A stretch of DNA of 17,770 nucleotides from Bacteroidetes bacterium UBA6161. GTDB lineage: Bacteria > Bacteroidota > Bacteroidia > NS11-12g > UBA955. Below, in pieces: positions 1 to 8,144 of the stretch. The stretch's first letter is position 1, and each line of letters starts with the position of its first letter. Where the stretch lies: assembly GCA_002422315.1 (NCBI GenBank), contig DIUJ01000084.1, positions 1-17,770 of the forward strand, written 5' to 3'. Position numbers and translations under genes: made by a program. The notes under the pieces are model-generated. The model ran no database searches. It was not told where the DNA came from and saw only the letters and a list, made by a program, of their open reading frames with translations.

Positions 1-5
1 CATTT

Positions 6-212
6 CATAGCCCTGTCAGGCTATGCTAAAGATTTCGCACCTTTGGTGCTTAAAAAACCTAAAGAAGAAGTATGTCAACAGGGGCGATATTTGAGCAAGC
101 CATAATAGGACCAAAGGTGCGAAATATAATAGCCATGGGTGTAGCCCATAGTAAAGAGGTATACCCGAATGTTCGATTATTGGCGCGTGTACCAAACAAA
201 GTTTGCGTGGTA
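6..212. repeat. Cluster of palindromes, probable dispersed intergenic repeat element
   Basis: Seen directly: a 7-bp stem with a 6-nt loop at 6-25 (CATAGCC/GGCTATG); a perfect 16-bp inverted repeat, 32-47 (ATTTCGCACCTTTGGT) against 110-125, enclosing 62 bp; a short hairpin at 135-149 (ATGGG/CCCAT); and another at 190-212 (TACCA/TGGTA with inner AAAC/GTTT). Four palindromes in about 200 bp with no credible gene is typical of dispersed, structured intergenic elements such as REP-like sequences or remnants of small mobile elements. I see no transposase and no second copy in this window, so the dispersed-repeat reading is an inference. The remainder up to the fic promoter (213-370) shows nothing further I can name. 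Confidence 0.5.
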
Positions 213-370
213 TTTTTGCTCTGCATAAAAAAGTAGAATTAATAAGTCCGAATAGTAAATCAAAGGTGTACTATTCTATTTGATTTTCTGTAACAAACAA
301 GTTAGCCCTGTTTTGTCAAAGTTTTTAAACTTTCTTGAAATTGGGTTAAACCTCATAATCGATGCAATAT

Positions 371-438
371 TTGCGGTGAAAAATTGTTTTGCGGTGAAAA
401 AGCATTATATTTGCTGCATAAATTGCGGAGAATGAAAA
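371..438 (+). promoter_or_regulatory. Iterated TTGCGG direct repeats over the fic promoter, candidate autoregulatory operator
   Basis: The 13-bp sequence TTGCGGTGAAAAA occurs at 371-383 and again at 389-401. A diverged third copy (TTGCGGAGAATGAAAA) at 423-438 covers the fic start codon. The second copy lies in the spacer between the -33 and -7 elements and the first just upstream of the -33, where a bound protein would block RNA polymerase. The encoded Fic protein ends in a winged helix, so self-repression is a natural inference. Binding itself is not shown by the sequence. Confidence 0.5.
383..413 (+). promoter_or_regulatory. Promoter of fic
   Basis: ATTG at 383-386, a 19-nt spacer, then TATATTTG at 406-413, a perfect match to the Bacteroidota -7 consensus TAnnTTTG. 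It lies inside an upstream in-frame extension of the fic ORF that begins with a TTG at 384. That argues that this extension is not translated and that the ATG at 432 is the true start. Confidence 0.65.
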
Positions 439-1553
439 TTTATATACACGAGAAAGAAAACTGGACTGACTTCACTTGGAACTATAAAAAAGTGATGATA
501 AAACTTGGTGAAGTTAGAAATCTTCAAGGAAGACTATTCGGTAAAATGGAGTCGCTTGGTTTTGATTTACAAAATGAAGCAATATTAAATACTCTGACTT
601 TGGATGTTATTAAGTCATCGGAAATTGAAGGTGAGTTTTTAGATATTGAGCAAGTACGTTCTTCAATTGCTCGTCGACTAGGAATCAATATTGCCGGAGT
701 TGTAGAATCTGATCGCCATATTGAAGGAATAGTTGAAATGATGCTTGATGCTACACAAAATTATAGCTTGCCTTTGACTAAAGAAAGATTATTTGGTTGG
801 CATGCGGCATTGTTCCCTTCAGGTTGGAATAAACTATATAAAATAACAGTTGCAGACTGGAGGAAAGATACAACTGGTCCGATGCAAGTTGTATCAGGAC
901 CTATGGGAAAAGAAAAAGTTCACTATCAAGCTCCAGATTCAGAAAGAATAGAATCAGAAATGAATAGATTCTTGAACTGGTTTGAAAACGAGCATGAATT
1001 AGATTTGGTTCTTAAGGCAGCTATTGCTCATTTATGGTTCGTCACAATCCATCCATTCGACGACGGAAACGGAAGAATTACAAGAGCAATTACAGATATG
1101 ATATTGGCAAAATCTGACAAAAGTATCAGGCGATTCTACAGTATGTCTGCTCAAATTAGAATAGAAAGGAAACATTATTATGAAAAACTTGAAAAAACAC
1201 AAAAAGGAAGTTCAGATATTACAGAATGGATTTTGTGGTTTTTGCAATGTTTAATAAATGCTATTGAATCCACAGAGAAAACTTCATCAAAAATACTTCA
1301 TAAAGCAGAATTTTGGAAAAACCATTCTACCACAATTCTCAATGATAGACAACAGAAAATAATAAACATACTGCTTGATGGATTTGACGGAAAGCTCACG
1401 ACATCGAAATGGGCGAAAATCAACAAGTGCTCACAGGATACAGCTCTTAGAGATATTCAGGATTTAATTAAGAAGGATATATTACAAAAAGAAGCAAGTG
1501 GAGGAAGAAGCACAAATTATGAATTAAAACAAATGACAAGCGATAACTTATAA
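432..1553 (+). CDS. Fic family protein (probable AMP-transferase) with N-terminal inhibitory helix and C-terminal winged helix
   Basis: Fic enzymes usually transfer AMP from ATP to a hydroxyl side chain of a target protein. This 373-residue protein has the expected order of parts: an N-terminal DUF4172-like region beginning MKIYIHEKENW; the inhibitory motif SSEIEG at residues 62-67, which fits (S/T)xxxE(G/N) of class II Fic proteins; and the complete active-site motif HPFDDGNGR from H207. The C-terminus, about residues 305-367, is a predicted winged helix. All catalytic residues of the motif are present, so the enzyme should be active once inhibition is relieved. I chose ATG 432 because GGAG precedes it and because the promoter lies inside the longer ORF that starts at TTG 384. 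It is a single gene with no toxin or antitoxin partner next to it. The target is unknown. The winged helix together with the repeats over its promoter suggests autoregulation. Confidence 0.93.
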   Translation: MKIYIHEKENWTDFTWNYKKVMIKLGEVRNLQGRLFGKMESLGFDLQNEAILNTLTLDVIKSSEIEGEFLDIEQVRSSIARRLGINIAGVVESDRHIEGIVEMMLDATQNYSLPLTKERLFGWHAALFPSGWNKLYKITVADWRKDTTGPMQVVSGPMGKEKVHYQAPDSERIESEMNRFLNWFENEHELDLVLKAAIAHLWFVTIHPFDDGNGRITRAITDMILAKSDKSIRRFYSMSAQIRIERKHYYEKLEKTQKGSSDITEWILWFLQCLINAIESTEKTSSKILHKAEFWKNHSTTILNDRQQKIINILLDGFDGKLTTSKWAKINKCSQDTALRDIQDLIKKDILQKEASGGRSTNYELKQMTSDNL

Positions 1554-1555
1554 GG

Positions 1556-1591
1556 CTAAAACGCAACTCGGCTTTGCGTGTTGCGTTTTAG
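1556..1591 (+). terminator. Inverted repeat after fic, possible terminator
   Basis: CTAAAACGCAA at 1556-1566 pairs perfectly with TTGCGTTTTAG at 1581-1591 around a 14-nt loop, two bases after the fic stop codon. The stem is AT-rich at its base and the T-run lies within the right arm rather than after it, so termination efficiency is uncertain. Position favours a terminator. Between it and the stop codon at 1730 I see only a weak 6-bp stem with a long loop (ATTGGC 1685-1690 / GCCAAT 1707-1712), which might end the opposing transcript. Confidence 0.45.
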
Positions 1592-1729
1592 ACCTACCAA
1601 ATAACTCGGTACTAAGAATGTATAATCACGAGGCCATAAAAGTCCCAAAAATTGCTTTGATTTCTTTTTTAAAACATAGAGTGAATTGGCTATAAATCAT
1701 CTATTCGCCAATCTACCCATGTAAACCCA

Positions 1730-2500
1730 CTATTTATGAATATGATCAAACACAAATCCTTGGTAAAAATCTTTAGCTGCTTGTTTTGCTTGAGCCCCAG
1801 GCAATTCTATAACATTTAAAGTTGAAACACCCGGATTTGTATGCCAAAATCTCGCAACATTTACCAGAAAATGTAACCTTGGACTACCAGTTCCAATAGC
1901 TAGTTTTTCATTGTTAAAATTGGTGCTTTTTTCTGTTACTACATTAAACTCACCCTCAAAACCACCCAGATGCAAGGAGTATTTACCTGTTGGTGAATTC
2001 GGTGAATTCCCCTCCATTTTAGTCATTATGTATCCATATTCTGTATTCCAATACATCCCATTGGCTATAGAAAGTGCTCCTGTCTGTGCTCCAGAAACAT
2101 TCCTTGCACTATCTACTCCCAAGGTGTATCTCATTTCTACATATTCCCCAGAAGGCACTTTATCTATAGTTATATTCATGCTACTGGGGTTGCTACCATC
2201 TACCAAATAATAGCTCTCCAATTCTTTCCACCAAGTGCCATCTGCTTTTTTCAATTGTATGTTAGATACATAGTATTTAAGTGATGTTACTTGCAAAGAA
2301 TCTTGGGTTTTGGGTTGTATTTTGTATTGCCCCATGCTAAAATTCTCCATTGTCATTCCCCATCGGTGGTCAAATTCTATAGTTACACTGCCTTCTGTTG
2401 GGGTGGGTTCTACCTTGTCTTCTTTTTTACATCCTACAAAAAATATAGAGAATATAAGGGTAGCCAATATTGCTACCGTAGTAAATGTTGTTTTTTTCAT
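1730..2500 (-). CDS. MbnP-like lipoprotein, probably copper-associated
   Basis: A 256-residue exported lipoprotein: hydrophobic signal up to residue 23 and a lipobox-like FVGC with the lipidated Cys at 24, followed by a charged linker. The rest matches what I know of the MbnP family: VTIEFDHRWG (about 39-48), LKYYVSNIQL (74-83), GVDS (128-131), GAQTGAL then GMYW (148-151), LHLGGFEG (H177), and a C-terminal DHIHK. MbnP proteins are periplasmic copper-binding proteins, often found with a di-haem partner MbnH and outer-membrane receptors. No MbnH is in this window. The gene follows a small Cys-containing membrane protein on the same strand with a 57-bp gap, so the two are probably cotranscribed. 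Copper binding here is inferred from the family; the sequence shows conserved His, Met and Trp residues but not the metal. Confidence 0.82.
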   Translation of the reverse strand: MKKTTFTTVAILATLIFSIFFVGCKKEDKVEPTPTEGSVTIEFDHRWGMTMENFSMGQYKIQPKTQDSLQVTSLKYYVSNIQLKKADGTWWKELESYYLVDGSNPSSMNITIDKVPSGEYVEMRYTLGVDSARNVSGAQTGALSIANGMYWNTEYGYIMTKMEGNSPNSPTGKYSLHLGGFEGEFNVVTEKSTNFNNEKLAIGTGSPRLHFLVNVARFWHTNPGVSTLNVIELPGAQAKQAAKDFYQGFVFDHIHK

Positions 2501-2557
2501 GTTGTTTGGTTTTTAAAATTGTTTTTTTACGATACACGTATGGGCGAAATAAAAACG

Positions 2558-2938
2558 CTAAACAATCGGTGGCCTAAGTAGGGTTTTCTCATAGCCTTCC
2601 AACAAAGCATATTCAGTATCCTTGCATTCCTCAGCTATCTGTTTCAACTCTATTTTAGAGGTTTCAAAATTTGCAAATACATACAGTTTGAATAATTCTT
2701 CGAAATGTATACCCATTGCTGGGATACTATTTTCATTTTCATTGGTATTATTTTGTAAGGAAAGTTGTGAACCTAAATGACATTTCCCTTCGCATTTTGT
2801 TTCAGGTTTAAATTTATTTTGACAAAACTGACTCACGTATACAGACTTGTTGGCATAATAGTACAATACCACAAAGCTCTTGAAAGAAAATCCAACAAGG
2901 ACCAAAAAAAGTAACAATATGGAAAGTATCTTTCTCAA
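2558..2938 (-). CDS. Small membrane-anchored Cys-containing protein of unknown function, possible metal-related
   Basis: No ATG is available in this frame near the N-terminus. Two TTG codons fit: 2980 (140 aa) and 2938 (126 aa, starting LRKILSILLLF). I chose 2938 because a perfect -7 box (TAAGTTTG, 2944-2951) lies between them and because the product then begins with a basic pair followed by one hydrophobic segment, a normal signal anchor. After the membrane segment comes FCQNKFKPETKCEGKCHLG, giving the pattern C-x9-C-x3-C-H, which looks like a metal-binding or disulfide cluster. Similar small CxGKC proteins are, to my knowledge, common in Bacteroidota near metal-handling genes, and the next gene is MbnP-like. 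I do not know a function. The remaining C-terminal half is polar and acidic. Confidence 0.65.
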   Translation of the reverse strand: MRKILSILLLFLVLVGFSFKSFVVLYYYANKSVYVSQFCQNKFKPETKCEGKCHLGSQLSLQNNTNENENSIPAMGIHFEELFKLYVFANFETSKIELKQIAEECKDTEYALLEGYEKTLLRPPIV

Positions 2939-2943
2939 CCATA

Positions 2944-2951
2944 CAAACTTA
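2944..2951 (-). promoter_or_regulatory. -7 element for the Cys-containing protein/MbnP-like unit
   Basis: On the minus strand 2951 to 2944 reads TAAGTTTG, a perfect TAnnTTTG. No good -33 is seen at the usual distance. Transcription would begin at or next to the TTG start at 2938, giving a leaderless or very short-leader mRNA. Confidence 0.45.
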
Positions 2952-3030
2952 AAATAATTTACCGATAAATAAAATGACAAAAGTCATTTAACTTAAGATT
3001 TAGAAGTAAAAATGGAATCGCTTTTTTATT

Positions 3031-3038
3031 TACTTTCG
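3031..3038 (+). promoter_or_regulatory. -7 element of fhs
   Basis: TACTTTCG (one mismatch to TAnnTTTG) ends 5 nt before the fhs ATG at 3043. The predicted transcript would have almost no leader. No clear TTTG is present 19 nt upstream, so the -33 is weak or absent. Confidence 0.4.
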
Positions 3039-3042
3039 CACT

Positions 3043-4710
3043 ATGAAGGACATAGAAATTGCACAAGCATGCGACATAAAGCCAATCAAAGAGATTGCAA
3101 AGAAAATTGGTTTACAAGAAATGGATTTTGAGCCTTATGGGCACTATAAAGCAAAACTTCCCCTGAGTTTGATAGACGAATCCAAAGTAAATCACTCTAA
3201 TTTAATCTTGGTAACAGCAATTACGCCAACTCCTGCAGGAGAAGGCAAAACAACTGTAAGTATAGGATTAAATGAAGGAATGAATAAAATTGGTAAAAAC
3301 AGTATAGTAGTTTTGAGAGAGCCATCTCTCGGGCCTGTATTTGGCATAAAAGGCGGGGCGGCAGGTGGCGGCTATTCCCAAGTTGTACCCATGGAGGATA
3401 TAAATCTTCACTTTACAGGAGACTTTGCGGCCATAGAAAAAGCCAACAATCTACTTGCAGCAATCATAGACAATGTAATTCAAAACCCCAAGCACCCCAT
3501 TAAGATAGACCCTAGAACTGTAGTTTGGAAAAGGGTAATAGACATGAACGACAGAGCTTTGCGTGAAATAATTATTGGGATAGGTGGCAAAGGCAATGGC
3601 ATGATGAGAAGCGATGGGTTTAATATCACTGCGGCTTCCGAAATTATGGCAATTTTATGCTTAAGCAACAATCTAGAAGACCTAAAAAATAAAATTGGAG
3701 AAATATACATAGGAAACACCTATGAAAACACACCCGTATTTGCAAAAGACTTGAAAGTACAAGATGCAATGACCATACTTTTAAAAGACGCCATTAAACC
3801 CAATTTAGTACAAACCCTAGAAAACAATCCCGCTATTCTCCATGGAGGGCCTTTTGCAAATATAGCGCAAGGTACAAACAGTATAATCGCGACCAAAATG
3901 GGATTAAGTCTTGCGGAATATGTTATTACTGAAGCGGGATTTGGTGCAGACCTAGGTGCAGAAAAATTCTTGAACATAAAATGTGGCTATGGTAAGTTAA
4001 AACCCAAAATGATAGTTTTGGTAGCAACCATAAGAGCACTAAGACACCATGGTGGAGCACAGACAGAAGAATACAATACCCCAAGCATAGAAAGAGTAGA
4101 AAAAGGATTTGAAAACCTTGCAAAACACATAGAAAACTGCCAAACAATGGGGCTTAATCCTGTTGTTGCTATCAACAATTTTATATCCGATACCGAAGAG
4201 GAAATTGAACTTGTAAAAAAACTTTGTGCTCAAATGGGTGTGAAAGCGGTTTTGAGCCAAGGCTGGGCAAAAGGAGGAAACGGAACACAAGAGCTTGCAT
4301 ATGCTGTGGTAGCAGAAATAGAAAAAGGAACCAATAATTTCAGACCACTCTACGACTGGAATTCTAGTGTAAAAGATAAAATTTTTACCATAGCTCAGAA
4401 AATTTACGGAGCTACTTCTGTGAATTATAGCAGCAAAGCAGAAGCAGACCTACGCAAAATCGAAAAACTTGGTCTTCAAAAACTCCCTATCTGCATGGCC
4501 AAAACACAAAAATCTTTTTCAGATGATGAAAAAAAGATTGGAAGACCTAAAAACTTTGAGATTACAGTAAGAGAATTTGAGATAGCTTCTGGTGCAGGCT
4601 TTCTTATCCCAATACTAGGAAATATGATGCGAATGCCAGGGCTTCCTGCTATTCCCGCTTCGGAAAATATGACTATAGATAAAGAGGGTAAAATAAGTGG
4701 CTTATCCTAA
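3043..4710 (+). CDS. fhs: Formate--tetrahydrofolate ligase
   Basis: ATP-dependent ligation of formate to tetrahydrofolate, giving 10-formyl-tetrahydrofolate for purine and initiator-tRNA formylation. This is a cytosolic enzyme of one-carbon metabolism. The product is 555 residues, the normal length for the family. It has the P-loop TPTPAGEGKTT at 61-71, the following REPSLGPVFGIKGGAAGGGYSQV-type block (about 93-115) shared by the family, and a typical C-terminus ending in GLPAIPASENMTIDKEG. The ATG is preceded almost directly by a -7 promoter element. The gene stands alone: the neighbours on both sides are on the opposite strand. There is no sign of truncation or frameshift. Confidence 0.97.
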   Translation: MKDIEIAQACDIKPIKEIAKKIGLQEMDFEPYGHYKAKLPLSLIDESKVNHSNLILVTAITPTPAGEGKTTVSIGLNEGMNKIGKNSIVVLREPSLGPVFGIKGGAAGGGYSQVVPMEDINLHFTGDFAAIEKANNLLAAIIDNVIQNPKHPIKIDPRTVVWKRVIDMNDRALREIIIGIGGKGNGMMRSDGFNITAASEIMAILCLSNNLEDLKNKIGEIYIGNTYENTPVFAKDLKVQDAMTILLKDAIKPNLVQTLENNPAILHGGPFANIAQGTNSIIATKMGLSLAEYVITEAGFGADLGAEKFLNIKCGYGKLKPKMIVLVATIRALRHHGGAQTEEYNTPSIERVEKGFENLAKHIENCQTMGLNPVVAINNFISDTEEEIELVKKLCAQMGVKAVLSQGWAKGGNGTQELAYAVVAEIEKGTNNFRPLYDWNSSVKDKIFTIAQKIYGATSVNYSSKAEADLRKIEKLGLQKLPICMAKTQKSFSDDEKKIGRPKNFEITVREFEIASGAGFLIPILGNMMRMPGLPAIPASENMTIDKEGKISGLS

Positions 4711-4729
4711 TAGTTAAATCCACATAGTG

Positions 4730-4753
4730 CAAAATACGCTAATATGTATTTTG
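4730..4753. terminator. Shared hairpin between converging fhs and lipoprotein genes
   Basis: CAAAATAC at 4730-4737 pairs perfectly with GTATTTTG at 4746-4753 around an 8-nt loop. It is the only clear structure in the 57 bp between the two stop codons and is symmetrical enough to act on both strands. The stem is AT-rich, so it is a moderate candidate for a bidirectional terminator. Confidence 0.5.
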
Positions 4754-4767
4754 GGTTAAATAGTTTC

Positions 4768-5211
4768 CTAATAGATGTACGAGTCTATTAACTTAAATTC
4801 TATTTTCGAGTCTTTAATTTCGTATTTGTATAGTGCCATGCCTAAAATATGGCCGTCTTCAAATCCTGCTACTATCCACTTATTTCCAATAACTTGTGTT
4901 TTTGTAAAGTACATTGTTCCACCCAAAACAGCTTTTGCTGGAATTAACTCCACACTTTCTTGTAAGCTATTTTCTATAAAACTAGATTTTATTTGCCCAA
5001 TTCCTTCAAAATTAATTCCCTCAAAATCATTGTTATACCAATAATTAAAAGAGTCCAAAAACATGTTCGCTTCCCTTAAACTATCGTTTATCAATTCTAA
5101 TTGTGTGATTTTTTGATTTAACTCATAATTTGACTTTTCTAAGTCCTTAATTTCTTTTTGGTTACAAGAAACAAAAACAAGTAAAAATAAAATGACACAC
5201 ATACTTTTCAT
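4768..5211 (-). CDS. Small lipoprotein with a coiled-coil segment, function unknown
   Basis: A 147-residue predicted lipoprotein: short hydrophobic signal and lipobox FVSC with the lipidated Cys at 16. Residues about 20-50 (KEIKDLEKSNYELNQKI and following) form a heptad-like coiled coil. The C-terminal half is mixed beta-like sequence without a motif I recognise. I start it at ATG 5211 rather than at the longer in-frame start at 5256: a perfect -7 element (TACCTTTG) lies at 5216-5223 inside the extension, and the start at 5211 gives a normal lipoprotein signal. It is single, converging with fhs. The coiled coil suggests oligomerisation; anything more would be a guess. Confidence 0.75.
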   Translation of the reverse strand: MKSMCVILFLLVFVSCNQKEIKDLEKSNYELNQKITQLELINDSLREANMFLDSFNYWYNNDFEGINFEGIGQIKSSFIENSLQESVELIPAKAVLGGTMYFTKTQVIGNKWIVAGFEDGHILGMALYKYEIKDSKIEFKLIDSYIY

Positions 5212-5215
5212 ATTC

Positions 5216-5223
5216 CAAAGGTA
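5216..5223 (-). promoter_or_regulatory. -7 element of the small lipoprotein gene
   Basis: The minus strand reads TACCTTTG, a perfect TAnnTTTG, ending 4 nt before the ATG at 5211. A -33 is not obvious. It decides the start codon and predicts a leaderless or near-leaderless mRNA. Confidence 0.5.
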
Positions 5224-5450
5224 ATGAATAAACAATACATTGGGGAAAGAAAACAAACTTTTAACCCCACGTAAGGATTGCCTGAATCAGTGATAGATTG
5301 ATTGAATTATAAGCCCTTATACAAATAAACTTTTTTAATGGTTTATTTTAGATTATTCTTTTGGGCATGCACACATTACAGACTATTTAATACTGAATAT
5401 CAGCACATAACAAAAGCAAATTGATTACACAATTATTTAATTAAAATCCG

Positions 5451-5458
5451 TATTTTCG
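5451..5458 (+). promoter_or_regulatory. -7 element of the peptidase operon
   Basis: TATTTTCG (one mismatch to TAnnTTTG) lies 25 nt before the ATG at 5484. No TTTG is found 19 nt upstream; a TTG at 5421-5423 is too distant. The rest of the 5257-5480 gap is AT-rich and shows no other structure. Confidence 0.4.
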
Positions 5459-5483
5459 AAAACTTATTTTATATAGATTTTTG

Positions 5484-8144
5484 ATGAAAAAAATACTTTT
5501 ATTCACCTTGTCTCTTACTTTGGTAACACTAGCCCCAATGCAAGCAGATGCTCAATTTGGCAAAAAGAAAAAGAAACAACAAGAAGCAGCTAAAATTGCT
5601 GCCGCTCAAGCTGCATCGGCTCCCAAGCCCGGAGCAATAGAGGACTTAGATAAAAAAATTAAAGGCCTTAAAAAAATTGATGGTTTATTTTCTATGTACT
5701 TGGATACAGCCAATGGTAATGCCTATATGTTGGTTCAAGCAAATCAAATAAACAAACAGTTTATTTACTTTACCTACACAGAGAATGGACCTTTATCAAC
5801 AGGACACAACAGAGGAATATTCAGAGAAACTAAAGTATTTGAGGTAAACAAATATTTCAATAAAATAGAATTTACAACGATAAACAACAGTTTCTATTTT
5901 GACAGTAGTTCAGCATTATATAAATCTAGGAATGCCAACATAGTACCTGCAATGATGGCTAGTGAAAAAATAGTGGCACAAAACAAAGACAAAAACCAAT
6001 TTTTAATTTCGGCCGACAATATTTTCTTAAAAGAAACCCTGCATCAGATAAAACCGAGTATGAACCCTATGGCTGCTGCATTGGGTATGTTTAATTTGGG
6101 TAATTTAAACCCAAGTAAAACGAGATACGAAAACATTAAAAACTATCCTAAAAATACCGACATAATTGTAAAATATGTTTACGACGACCCGAACCCAAGA
6201 GGCGGAGGCGGAAGTTTTGTGACTGAAAGCAGGTATGTAGAAGTAGTTTTGCAACACAGTATTATAGAAATGCCTGAAGCAGGTTTTGTTCCAAGAAGAG
6301 ACGACCAAAGACTTGGATATTTCATGACCCAAAGCAATGATATGACAAGCTTTGACGCAATTAATTACCGTGACTTTATACACCGTTGGAGATTAGAGAA
6401 AAAAGACCCTAGTTTAGCACTATCTGAACCAGTTAAACCAATTACTTGGTGGATAGAAAATACTACTCCAGTAGAATACAGAGAAACCATTAAAAAAGCT
6501 CTATTGGCTTGGAATATTGCATTTGAAAAAGCTGGATTTAAAAACGCAATTGCAGTAGAAATACAACCCGATACAGCTACATGGGATGCAGGCGATATAC
6601 GCTACAATGTAATTCGTTGGACAAGTTCTCCAGCGCCTCCATTTGGCGGATATGGACCAAGTTTTGTAAATCCAATTACAGGCGAAATACTTGGAGCCGA
6701 TATTATGCTCGAATTTGTATTCCTATCTGGCAGAATGCAAAAAGATAAACTTTTCGATCTTGAAGCCGCTTTAAATTCTGAACTTTACAAAGAGCTGTTT
6801 TTGAAAGACATAAGCAAAGAAGACTTGACCCATTGTTCGGAAAACCATAGCCATTGTTCCATTGGTGAAAAACTTCACCAACAATCTCTTTTTGGAATGC
6901 ATGCCATGAAAGCTCTTGGTGCTGAAAAGGAAGAGTTAAGTAAATTTGTAGAAGAAGCTTTGTACTACTTAGTTCTTCACGAAGTAGGCCATACCCTTGG
7001 GCTTATGCACAACATGCGCGCTTCTCAACTTCTTTCCCCTGCTGAATTACAAGACAGAAAAATTACTGAAGCAAAAGGTGTAATTGGCTCAGTAATGGAT
7101 TATCCTGCATTGAATTTTGCCAATAAAAAAGGATATAAAGTTCAACAATACAATACAAAACCAGGACCCTATGACCTATGGGTTATTGAATATGGATATT
7201 CCCCTGCATTAGAAAACCCTACAGAAGAAGAACTACGTCTTCAAAAAATATTAAGTAGGTCTACAGAAAAAGAACTAGCCTTTGGCAACGATGCCGACGA
7301 CATGCGCGCTCCAGGCAAAGGCATTGACCCTAGAGTAAATATTTTCGATTTGAGTAACGATGCCATCACTTTTTCTTCCGATAGAATGAAACTTATAGAA
7401 ACTATTTTTGGAACAATTACCCAAAAATACGTGGAAGAAGGAAAATCTTATCAAGAACTAAGAAACGCATACATGTCTCTCTCTGGAGAATATGGCACTA
7501 TGGCCGATGTAGTTTCTAGATATATTGGCGGAGTTCAAGCAGAAAGATTTATGGTAGGCCAAAAACCAGGTAGCAAACCTCTTACCCCTACCCCTCTTGC
7601 AGAACAAAAAAGAGCAATGAAAGTGCTAAGCGAACAAGTTTTTGCTCCAAATGCTTTGCAAATTCCAGACAGTATATTCCCTTACCTCCAACCACAAAGA
7701 AGAGGTTTTGGTTTCTTTAGCAATACAGAAGACCCTAAACTACTAGACAGAACTTTAAGTGTACAAATGATGCCTCTAATTCACATTCTTTCAGCATCTA
7801 CATTAAAAAGAATAAACAATACTACGCTTTATGGCAACACATATTCTGTATCGAATGTACTCAATGATCTCACTCAAGCTATCTTTGCAGCAGATATTAA
7901 ATCCGATGTAAATATAAACAGACAAAATCTTCAAATTTTCTATATTAGCCTTCTAGATAGAATCTTAAACAGTCCATTGCAAAATTCTTACGACAACATA
8001 AGCAAAGCAAGAATTCTTGTTGCGGCACAAGACCTAAGAAAACTAGTGCTTAGTGGTATAAACTCAGGAAACGAAGACAGCAAAAACCATAAAAAATACC
8101 TTGTTTATCAATTAGATAGTCTTATCGAAAAAAATAAAGAATGA
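5484..8144 (+). CDS. Secreted zinc-dependent metalloprotease (DUF5117/DUF4953 type)
   Basis: An 886-residue exported protein. ATG 5484 (chosen over the in-frame TTG three bases upstream) gives a clean signal peptide ending ADA|Q, followed by a Lys-rich patch. The middle region resembles DUF5117 and the C-terminal two thirds the met-zincin-like DUF4953. The zinc site is HEVGHTLGLMHN, with H499, E500, H503 and H509, and SVMDYP around M538 fits the Met-turn. All catalytic residues are intact, so it should be an active endopeptidase of the cell envelope or periplasm. Substrates are unknown. A small Cys/His cluster (H450, C451, H455, H457, C458) precedes the zinc site. Its stop overlaps the next gene by ATGA, so the following M61 peptidase is probably translationally coupled and made in proportion. 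Confidence 0.92.
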   Translation: MKKILLFTLSLTLVTLAPMQADAQFGKKKKKQQEAAKIAAAQAASAPKPGAIEDLDKKIKGLKKIDGLFSMYLDTANGNAYMLVQANQINKQFIYFTYTENGPLSTGHNRGIFRETKVFEVNKYFNKIEFTTINNSFYFDSSSALYKSRNANIVPAMMASEKIVAQNKDKNQFLISADNIFLKETLHQIKPSMNPMAAALGMFNLGNLNPSKTRYENIKNYPKNTDIIVKYVYDDPNPRGGGGSFVTESRYVEVVLQHSIIEMPEAGFVPRRDDQRLGYFMTQSNDMTSFDAINYRDFIHRWRLEKKDPSLALSEPVKPITWWIENTTPVEYRETIKKALLAWNIAFEKAGFKNAIAVEIQPDTATWDAGDIRYNVIRWTSSPAPPFGGYGPSFVNPITGEILGADIMLEFVFLSGRMQKDKLFDLEAALNSELYKELFLKDISKEDLTHCSENHSHCSIGEKLHQQSLFGMHAMKALGAEKEELSKFVEEALYYLVLHEVGHTLGLMHNMRASQLLSPAELQDRKITEAKGVIGSVMDYPALNFANKKGYKVQQYNTKPGPYDLWVIEYGYSPALENPTEEELRLQKILSRSTEKELAFGNDADDMRAPGKGIDPRVNIFDLSNDAITFSSDRMKLIETIFGTITQKYVEEGKSYQELRNAYMSLSGEYGTMADVVSRYIGGVQAERFMVGQKPGSKPLTPTPLAEQKRAMKVLSEQVFAPNALQIPDSIFPYLQPQRRGFGFFSNTEDPKLLDRTLSVQMMPLIHILSASTLKRINNTTLYGNTYSVSNVLNDLTQAIFAADIKSDVNINRQNLQIFYISLLDRILNSPLQNSYDNISKARILVAAQDLRKLVLSGINSGNEDSKNHKKYLVYQLDSLIEKNKE

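Noticed and set aside
72..236. 54-codon ORF in the left-edge repeat region
   Set aside because: It is made largely of the palindromic element itself, so the frame is probably accidental.
384..431. Longer fic start at TTG 384
   Set aside because: The -7 promoter box (406-413) lies inside the extension, and family members begin near ATG 432.
1556..1591. Possible integron attC site after fic
   Set aside because: It is a long imperfect palindrome, but the core sites RYYYAAC and GTTRRRY are not matched and no integrase or cassette array is seen.
5212..5256. Longer start for the small lipoprotein
   Set aside because: The -7 box lies inside the extension and the extra residues would spoil the lipoprotein signal.
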